Of a stretch of 64,000 nt of DNA, positions 58,903 through 64,000 are shown piece after piece. This DNA is from CAVVFX01 sp963747535. Its GTDB lineage: Bacteria > Acidobacteriota > Terriglobia > Bryobacterales > Bryobacteraceae. How positions within the stretch are numbered: the stretch's first letter is position 1; every line of letters starts with the position of its first letter. The stretch covers positions 620,001 through 684,000 of the forward strand of contig CAVVFX010000006.1 in assembly GCA_963747535.1 (NCBI GenBank), in the 5' to 3' direction. The position numbers and the translations under genes were made by a program. Under the pieces are notes generated by a model, which worked only from the letters and a program-made list of their open reading frames with translations, had not been told where the DNA came from and did not search any database.

Positions 58903-59082
58903 ATGAGCAAGGATAGCGAGAAGCCGGCTGAAGAAGTCGCCGATATGTGGGAATCGAATTACGCGACAAACGCACCCGATGGCGCGCGGCCGGACCCCTT
59001 GCCCAACCGGGAACTGCATGGCCAAAAAAAAGGCCGGCCACGAAGACACTGTGACCGGCTGGAGGAAATGAAGATTACTTAG
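58903..59082 (+). CDS. Possible small charged protein
   Basis: A 59-codon frame (MSKDSEKPAEEVADMWESNY at its start) with GGAAGG about 10 bp upstream of the ATG. It ends in the ahcY stop region, and its 3' half overlaps the ahcY terminator. It is rich in charged residues with no motif. It may be real and co-transcribed with the receptor, or chance. Confidence 0.35.
   Translation: MSKDSEKPAEEVADMWESNYATNAPDGARPDPLPNRELHGQKKGRPRRHCDRLEEMKIT
59024..59061 (-). terminator. Intrinsic terminator of ahcY
   Basis: On the minus strand: AGCCGGTCAC, loop, GTGGCCGGCCT, then eight T residues. A G+C-rich stem with one mismatch, about 18 bp after the ahcY stop. Confidence 0.85.
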
Positions 59083-60506
59083 TAGCGATAGTTCTCAGCC
59101 TTATAGGGACCCTCCACCGGTACGCCGAGATATTCGGCCTGCTTGGCGGTGAGAGTCGTCAGCTTGACGCCGATTTTTTCGAGGTGCAACCGGGCGACTT
59201 CCTCATCGAGCTTCTTGGGCAGCACGTAAACGCCGACCTGGTAGCTGTCCTTGTTCTTCCACAAATCGAGTTGCGCCAGGGTCTGGTTGGAAAAGCTGTT
59301 GGACATCACGAAGCTGGGATGGCCGGTCGCGCAGCCGAGGTTCACGAGGCGGCCCTCCGCCAGTACAAAAATGCTATTTCCGGCGGGAAACGTGTACATG
59401 TCCACCTGCGGCTTGATATTGGTCTTCTTCGCGTCCGACTCATTCAGACGATCCATCTGAATTTCGTTATCAAAGTGACCAATATTACACACGATGGCCT
59501 GATCCTTCATGTGACGCATGTGTTCCAGAGTGATGACGTCTACGTTACCGGTGGTGGTTACATAGATGTCGCCGCGGCCCAAAGTTTCTTCAATGGTGGT
59601 CACTTCGAAGCCTGCCATGGCGGCTTGCAACGCATTGATGGGATCGACTTCGGTCACAATGACGCGTGCGCCGAGTCCGGCGAGCGATTGCGCGGAGCCC
59701 TTCCCGACGTCACCATGTCCGCAAATCACGCATACTTTACCCGCGACCATGACATCTGTCGCACGTTTGATGCCGTCGGCCAGCGACTCGCGGCAGCCGT
59801 AGAGATTATCGAACTTCGATTTGGTCACCGAGTCATTCACATTGATCGCGGGAACCAGCAATTTACCCGCTTCCTGCATCTTGTACAGCCGGTGAACGCC
59901 AGTCGTGGTCTCCTCGGAGACGCCCTTCCACTCCTTGACGACGTTGGTCCAACGAGTCGGGTCGTCGGCGTAAACTTTCTTGAGCAGATTTTTGATCACC
60001 TGCTCTTCGTGGTTTCCCGACGGTGTGTCGACCCATGTGTCGCCATGTTCGAGTTCGTACCCCTTGTGAATGAGCAGCGTGACGTCACCGCCATCGTCGA
60101 CGACGAGCTGCGGCCCCAGGCCACCCGCATGGTTGAGCGCCTGATTGGTGCACCACCAATAGTCTTCGAGCGACTCGCCCTTCCAGGCAAACACGGGCAC
60201 TCCGGCCTCCGCGATGGCGGCGGCAGCGTGGTCCTGCGTCGAGAAGATGTTGCAGCTCGCCCAACGGACCGTTGCGCCGAGATCGACCAGCGTCTCGATG
60301 AGCACCGCAGTCTGGATGGTCATGTGCAGCGAACCGGTGATGCGGACGCCCGCCAGCGGTTTGGTGGCCGCATACTTCTTGCGGATGGACATCAAGCCGG
60401 GCATCTCGTGCTCGGCGATCATGATTTCCTTGCGGCCCCAATCGGCCAGATTCATGTCGGCGACTTTATACCCGATCGCAATCGAGGGTAGCGTGGCAGT
60501 ACTCAT
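59079..60506 (-). CDS. ahcY: S-adenosylhomocysteine hydrolase
   Basis: 475 residues. It opens with YKVADMNLADWGRKEIMIAE, has the substrate motifs SLHMTIQTAVLIETL and NVNDSVTKSKFDN, and the NAD site VCVICGHGDVGKGSAQSL, and ends PKKLDEEVARLHLEKIGVKLT...GPYKAENYRY, as in all AhcY proteins. It splits SAH into adenosine and homocysteine, relieving methyltransferase inhibition. AAGGAGA lies 4 bp before ATG. It is divergent from the SahR-like gene and probably repressed by it. Confidence 0.97.
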   Translation of the reverse strand: MSTATLPSIAIGYKVADMNLADWGRKEIMIAEHEMPGLMSIRKKYAATKPLAGVRITGSLHMTIQTAVLIETLVDLGATVRWASCNIFSTQDHAAAAIAEAGVPVFAWKGESLEDYWWCTNQALNHAGGLGPQLVVDDGGDVTLLIHKGYELEHGDTWVDTPSGNHEEQVIKNLLKKVYADDPTRWTNVVKEWKGVSEETTTGVHRLYKMQEAGKLLVPAINVNDSVTKSKFDNLYGCRESLADGIKRATDVMVAGKVCVICGHGDVGKGSAQSLAGLGARVIVTEVDPINALQAAMAGFEVTTIEETLGRGDIYVTTTGNVDVITLEHMRHMKDQAIVCNIGHFDNEIQMDRLNESDAKKTNIKPQVDMYTFPAGNSIFVLAEGRLVNLGCATGHPSFVMSNSFSNQTLAQLDLWKNKDSYQVGVYVLPKKLDEEVARLHLEKIGVKLTTLTAKQAEYLGVPVEGPYKAENYRY

Positions 60507-60528
60507 TTATCTCCTTGAAACAACGATG

Positions 60529-60554
60529 TATCAATGTATCCAGATTCGTTGATA
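60529..60554. promoter_or_regulatory. Candidate operator of the SahR-like regulator
   Basis: TATCAA (60529-60534) and TTGATA (60549-60554) form an inverted repeat with 14 bp between, within a wider CAACGA...TCGTTG palindrome (60521-60551). It overlaps the -35 of the regulator gene and lies upstream of ahcY. Confidence 0.5.
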
Positions 60555-60577
60555 TGAAAGCTGGACTCCTTTATAAT
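60549..60577 (+). promoter_or_regulatory. Strong promoter of the SahR-like gene
   Basis: TTGATA, a 17-bp spacer and consensus TATAAT, 14 bases before ATG 60592. The expected leader is only about 8 nt with no Shine-Dalgarno sequence. Confidence 0.65.
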
Positions 60578-60591
60578 AGGCGCAGATCGGT

Positions 60592-61506
60592 ATGCTGTCA
60601 ATCCTGAAATCGCTGCGAGTCCTGGCAGATGAGAGCCGCCTTCGGCTCTTGCTGCTCCTGGAGCGGGAAGAGTTGTCGGTGGCGGAACTGCAGGAGATTC
60701 TCTCAATGGGTCAGAGTCGGATTTCCACCCATCTGTCGCAACTCAAGCAAGCGGCGTTGGTAGCGGATCGAAGAGTGGGAAAAAACAGTCTGTACCGCTT
60801 CACTGGCGAACCACTGGCCGATGTGCTGCACGCTGCCGGGAGCGAAATCCCGGAGGCCGCGCAAGACGCCGGGGCCCTCCATCTGGTGCTCAAAAAACGG
60901 CAGGACAAAATGCGCAGCTACTTCGACGAACTGGCGGGCAAATTTGGCAGGGACTACGTGCCGGGCCGGTCCTGGAAGGGCCTCGCGGAGACCCTGTTGC
61001 AGTTGATGCCGCCGATGGTGATCGCAGACCTGGGGGCTGGCGAGGGCACCTTTTCCCAACTCCTCGCACAGCGTGCAGAGCGAGTCATCGCGGTGGATAA
61101 CTCCGCACGCATGGTGGAATTCGGCGCGCAATTGGCGAAGGAGAATGGCATTGCCAATCTGGAGTACCGGCAAGGCGATCTGGAGTCTCCGCCGATCGAG
61201 GAGTCGAGTGTGGATTTGGCTTTCTTCAGCCAGAGCCTGCACCATGCGCTCCATCCCCAGCGTGCTGTCGCCGCCGCATTCCGGATTCTGAAGCCGTGCG
61301 GCCGGATCGTCATTCTGGATCTGAAGAAGCACACGTTCGAGGAGGCCCGGGAGGTCTACGCCGACACCTGGCTAGGATTTTCCGAAGTCGAGGTACGGCG
61401 ATTTCTGGACCAGACTGGATTCCAGAACGTGAGTAGCTGGATTGTGGATCGAGAGAAGCAGGCGCCAGGTTTTGAAACGATGCTGGCGATGGGGAGGAAG
61501 GCGTAG
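60592..61506 (+). CDS. sahR: SahR-like ArsR regulator fused to a SAM-methyltransferase domain
   Basis: 304 residues. Residues 1-90: ArsR winged helix (LRVLADESRLRLLLLLEREELSVAELQEILSMGQSRISTHLSQLKQAALV). Residues 130-260: class I methyltransferase fold (MVIADLGAGEGTFSQLLAQ, VIAVDNSARMV, FFSQSLHHALHPQRAVAAAFRILKPCGRIVILDL). This is the architecture of SahR, a repressor that senses SAH through the methyltransferase domain and controls ahcY, metK and related genes in Proteobacteria. The location between ahcY and metK supports the same role here. The alternative is an ordinary ArsR-linked methyltransferase. Confidence 0.8.
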   Translation: MLSILKSLRVLADESRLRLLLLLEREELSVAELQEILSMGQSRISTHLSQLKQAALVADRRVGKNSLYRFTGEPLADVLHAAGSEIPEAAQDAGALHLVLKKRQDKMRSYFDELAGKFGRDYVPGRSWKGLAETLLQLMPPMVIADLGAGEGTFSQLLAQRAERVIAVDNSARMVEFGAQLAKENGIANLEYRQGDLESPPIEESSVDLAFFSQSLHHALHPQRAVAAAFRILKPCGRIVILDLKKHTFEEAREVYADTWLGFSEVEVRRFLDQTGFQNVSSWIVDREKQAPGFETMLAMGRKA

Positions 61507-61513
61507 TCCGTCG

Positions 61514-61544
61514 TCCGTTATCCGCCGTCGGTACGGATAACGGA
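61514..61544. terminator. Bidirectional hairpin between sahR-like gene and metK
   Basis: TCCGTTATCCG (61514-61524), 9-nt loop, CGGATAACGGA (61534-61544): a perfect 11-bp stem between convergent genes. There is no T-run. It is similar in style to other dispersed repeats but well placed to end both transcripts. Confidence 0.6.
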
Positions 61545-61556
61545 TAACGAAAGACT

Positions 61557-62729
61557 CTACCGCACGGCGGCGAGAGATTCCTGCCCGGCTGCTGCTTTCA
61601 GGTCGGCAACCTTGTCCGTCGCTTCCCATGAAAATGTCGCTTCGTTGCGGCCGAAGTGACCGAATGCAGCAGTTGCTTTATAGATGGGGCGGCGCAGGTT
61701 CAAGTGCTGGATGATGCCCTTGGGAGTCAACGGGAAATTCTGCCGGATCAAATCAGTCATCTGCTCTTCCGGGATGGTGCCGGTACCGAAGCTGTTCACC
61801 ATTACCGATACGGGCTCTGCCACCCCGATGGCGTAAGCGAGTTGCACTTCGGCACGTTCGGCCAGACCGGCAGCGACCAGGTTCTTAGCGATGTAGCGAG
61901 CCATGTAGCAGGCGGAGCGGTCAACCTTCGTCGGATCCTTGCCCGAGAACGCGCCGCCGCCGTGCCGGCCCATTCCGCCGTACGTGTCGACGATGATTTT
62001 GCGGCCGGTCAGACCCGTGTCACCGTGCGGTCCGCCGACCACGAAGCGGCCAGTCGGGTTGATGTGATACTTGGTGTCTGCGTCCACCATGTTCTGGGGG
62101 ATGACGGGATCGATGACGAGCTTGCGGACCTGCGCGCGTAACTCTTCCGTGGTTACATGATCGCCGTGCTGCGTGGAAACCACGATAGCATCGATGCGCT
62201 TCGGTTTGCCGTCAACGTACTCTACGCTGACCTGCGATTTACCGTCAGGGCGAAGGAAGTCGACTACTCCGCTCTTGCGAACTTCCGACAGCTTGCGCGT
62301 CAAAGCATGCGCCAGCATAATCGGCAGCGGCATCAATTCGGGTGTTTCGTTGCAGGCATAGCCGAACATCAGGCCCTGATCGCCCGCGCCGCCCGGATCT
62401 ACGCCCATGGCGATGTCAGGCGACTGGCCCTGAATGGTATTCAGCACGCCGCAAGTTTTAAAATCGAAACCGAACGTCGCGTCGGTATACCCCACCTCTT
62501 CGATCGTCTGCCTGGCGACCTTTGGAACATCTACGTAGCAGGTGGTCGTAATCTCGCCGGCAACGACGCAAATGCCGGTAGTCACCAGCACTTCACAAGC
62601 TACGCGTCCGTAAGGGTCCTGCTCGAGGACCGCATCAAGAACTGCATCGGAAATCTGATCCGCAATCTTGTCGGGATGCCCCTCAGTGACGGATTCGGAC
62701 GTAAAAAGGTGTCTGGGCTTTTCTGCCAT
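61557..62729 (-). CDS. metK: S-adenosylmethionine synthetase
   Basis: 390 residues from ATG 62729; AGGAG lies 6 bp upstream, and the longer open frame before it has no support. Motifs: FTSESVTEGHPDKIADQISDAVLD, GDQGLMFGYACNET, and the phosphate loop GGPHGDTGLTGRKIIVDTYGGMGRHGGGAFSGKDPTKVDRS. It makes SAM from methionine and ATP. With ahcY and the SahR-like regulator it forms a SAM-cycle cluster. No methionine synthase gene is in view. Confidence 0.97.
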   Translation of the reverse strand: MAEKPRHLFTSESVTEGHPDKIADQISDAVLDAVLEQDPYGRVACEVLVTTGICVVAGEITTTCYVDVPKVARQTIEEVGYTDATFGFDFKTCGVLNTIQGQSPDIAMGVDPGGAGDQGLMFGYACNETPELMPLPIMLAHALTRKLSEVRKSGVVDFLRPDGKSQVSVEYVDGKPKRIDAIVVSTQHGDHVTTEELRAQVRKLVIDPVIPQNMVDADTKYHINPTGRFVVGGPHGDTGLTGRKIIVDTYGGMGRHGGGAFSGKDPTKVDRSACYMARYIAKNLVAAGLAERAEVQLAYAIGVAEPVSVMVNSFGTGTIPEEQMTDLIRQNFPLTPKGIIQHLNLRRPIYKATAAFGHFGRNEATFSWEATDKVADLKAAAGQESLAAVR

Positions 62730-62737
62730 GAAATCTC

Positions 62738-62750
62738 CTGAATAATTCAG
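62738..62750 (-). promoter_or_regulatory. Short hairpin next to the metK ribosome site
   Basis: On the minus strand CTGAAT-T-ATTCAG directly precedes and touches AGGAG. It may mask the ribosome site. No SAM riboswitch consensus was recognised in the 75-nt leader. Confidence 0.35.
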
Positions 62751-62803
62751 CCCTGACTTGAGAGCTGTATGACGGTCAAAGAATGAAGAGCACGCTTCTA
62801 ACG

Positions 62804-62833
62804 AGTATAGCCAAATGCGGCGTGACGCGTCAA
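62804..62833 (-). promoter_or_regulatory. metK promoter
   Basis: On the minus strand TTGACG (62828-62833), an 18-bp spacer and TATACT (62804-62809), about 75 bp before the metK start. Confidence 0.55.
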
Positions 62834-62960
62834 AAAAAAGAACCAACTTGCCCTTGGTAGGGAGGTGCCCCGGCAGTCGCTCGCGGTCCGGGCGGACCGT
62901 CCCACAGAGAGGCACGGCCGCAACTGAACCTTTCGCTCCGGGGCTTCAGCGAATCAGCGG

Positions 62961-63641
62961 TTACTGGGTCAATTGCATAGAGATCGTGACGTTGCCGGTT
63001 ATGGTGAGTTGACCGGGCTGGACTGGCGTTGTGGTCGGGGTTGCGGTCCCGATCGCGGTGGGCGTTTGGACAGTGGCTCCGGATTCCTGAATGGTGATGA
63101 AAGAGGTTGTCTGCAGACCCACGCTGGTGGCCATGGCTGCGGCCAGGGTCTTGGCTTTGTTGGTGGCAGCGCCAAGGGCCTGGGAGCGTGCTGCGGAATC
63201 GTCTTTCAGGGTGAACTGCAGGCTGTCGATGCGGCTGGCTCCGGCTTGCACGGCGGTATCGATGATTTTGCCGGTGATGGTCAGGTCGTTTAACGTGACC
63301 TGAATACTATTGGTAACCGTATAGCCGGTGAGGACCGCGGTACCTCCCTGGGTGGTGTAGACCGGATTCACCGAGTAGTTGACGGTCTGGACCGTGCCGG
63401 AACTGCCCAACACCTGCGTCACCTGGGCGATGATGTTGGAGGCGATGGTGGCGTTCTGACTGGTGGCTTCCTGCGCCGTAGCCGCTTGAGTGACCGCGGA
63501 CACGTTGATTTGGGCCTGGTCAGGAGAAACCGAGACACTGGCTGTACCGGTTGCGACGACGGTGGAGCGCGCTCCGGTTTGGGCAGAGGCGCTGAGTGCC
63601 GTGAGGATCGTGAGGATAAAGAAAGAAGCGACGAATTTCAT
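62961..63641 (-). CDS. SIMPL-domain (DUF541) secreted protein
   Basis: 226 residues from ATG 63641 with signal peptide (FVASFFILTILTALSASAQ). The SIMPL pattern is clear: STVVATGTASVSVSPDQAQINVSAVTQA, NYSVNPVYTTQGGTAVLTGYTVTNSIQVTLNDL, GASRIDSLQFTLKDDSAARSQALGAATNKAKTLAAAM. These periplasmic proteins form large beta-rich oligomers with unclear roles in stress or envelope. A Pro/Thr-rich stretch (PTAIGTATPTTTPVQPG) breaks the last strands. GATAAT lies six bases before the start (leaderless-type). Confidence 0.85.
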   Translation of the reverse strand: MKFVASFFILTILTALSASAQTGARSTVVATGTASVSVSPDQAQINVSAVTQAATAQEATSQNATIASNIIAQVTQVLGSSGTVQTVNYSVNPVYTTQGGTAVLTGYTVTNSIQVTLNDLTITGKIIDTAVQAGASRIDSLQFTLKDDSAARSQALGAATNKAKTLAAAMATSVGLQTTSFITIQESGATVQTPTAIGTATPTTTPVQPGQLTITGNVTISMQLTQ

Positions 63642-63750
63642 GAATGTATTATCGTCCTTCGGTGCCCAGGCGATCCGGCGGTCGTGCTCAAGCGCCGCCC
63701 GGGACGCTGCCATCCGCCGCACATTTACATTTCACGTATATTGAAATCAG

Positions 63751-64000
63751 GTGTTGATAAGCAGTTCCAGACGGCGATTTCTGCTCGCTGCGGTTGCGTT
63801 GGCTTCAGCGACGCGACGTTTGCGCGCCCAGGAGACAGAGCCCACGTTCTCCAGCAATGTTAAAGTCGTCAACACCCTCGCCACGGTGCAAAACCGCAGT
63901 GGGGAGCTGATCCACGATCTGAAGCAGGACGATTTCATCCTGCGCGAAGACGGACGCCCGCAGACCATCCGCTATTTTTCACAGCAATCCGATCTGCCCC
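63751..64000 (+). CDS. VWFA-related acidobacterial domain protein, N-terminal part (cut by window end)
   Basis: 83 codons visible. Start GTG 63751 (or TTG 63754), eight bases after TATATT. A Tat-like signal (SSRRRFLLAAVALASATRRL) is followed by TFSSNVKVVNTLATVQNRSG and LIHDLKQDDFILREDGRPQTIRYFSQQ. This is the N-terminal segment typical of the VWFA-related proteins expanded in Acidobacteria. The VWA domain itself would lie beyond the window. Confidence 0.8.
   Translation, partial: MLISSSRRRFLLAAVALASATRRLRAQETEPTFSSNVKVVNTLATVQNRSGELIHDLKQDDFILREDGRPQTIRYFSQQSDLP

Noticed and set aside
59184..60491. 435-codon plus-strand frame opposite ahcY
   Set aside because: Shadow of the clear ahcY gene.
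62730..62830. SAM riboswitch upstream of metK
   Set aside because: No SAM-I, SAM-II or SAH riboswitch core was recognisable; only a short hairpin at the ribosome site. Regulation by the SahR-like protein is the simpler reading.

Overview
The window looks like a chromosomal segment of an Acidobacteriota bacterium, probably of the Bryobacterales/Solibacter type. This is inferred from the gene families, not from a marker gene. The clues are: high G+C; an Oar-like TonB-dependent receptor with an N-terminal carboxypeptidase-regulatory domain; the start of a VWFA-related surface protein; an Hfq-like protein with an N-terminal extension; a protein with the motif KSTGPTSPEGKARS; cytochrome c proteins carrying a copper-monooxygenase-like domain; and many short palindromic repeats between genes. 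No rRNA, tRNA, CRISPR array or recognisable transposase was seen.

Layout. 1-7 kb: HNH nuclease fragment, secreted alpha/beta hydrolase, LprI-like protein, and a two-gene carbohydrate operon (beta-helix protein plus GH30-like hydrolase) with a 193-bp inverted-repeat element at the gene junction. 7-14.8 kb: tartrate/malate-type dehydrogenase, SDR, metal-binding protein with an apparent frameshift, TPR protein, thioesterase, Hfq-like protein, 6-phosphogluconolactonase and two cytochrome c proteins. 15-24 kb: a five-gene RND efflux operon (beta-propeller-like protein, DUF190, TolC, MFP, RND) divergent from a two-component system with a His-rich sensor loop; the shared promoter region holds repeated TTCTGAAG boxes. 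24-26 kb: DUF47 protein and Pit phosphate transporter. 26-29.3 kb: lipA, then a BrnT/BrnA-type toxin-antitoxin pair and a secreted serine protease, then a broken second copy of the 5' half of lipA in the same orientation. 29.5-45 kb: hslVU, FN3 lipoprotein, a transaldolase-like protein lacking the catalytic-lysine segment, truncated globin, RNase R, two CPHC redoxins, a FecR/DUF6600-PstS fusion, adenosine-specific kinase and DUF58 protein.

45-52 kb: tannase-family esterase and a four-gene operon of two Tat-type mannonate-dehydratase-like proteins, a membrane-fused spermidine synthase and a SASA esterase. 52.09-53.81 kb: a 1.72-kb segment bounded by perfect 21-bp inverted repeats and exact 9-bp direct repeats, carrying the KSTGP-family gene and no transposase. 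This is the best candidate for an undescribed mobile element. 54-59 kb: orphan antitoxin-like protein, a second two-component system and the TonB-dependent receptor. 59-62.7 kb: an S-adenosylmethionine-cycle module (ahcY, a SahR-like ArsR-methyltransferase regulator and metK). 63-64 kb: SIMPL protein and the truncated VWFA-related gene.

Two themes recur. Several genes have a -10 box only 6-8 nt before the start codon, which fits leaderless transcripts. Palindromic repeats sit in gaps and in places run into gene starts (tolC-like, GH30-like, PstS fusion).
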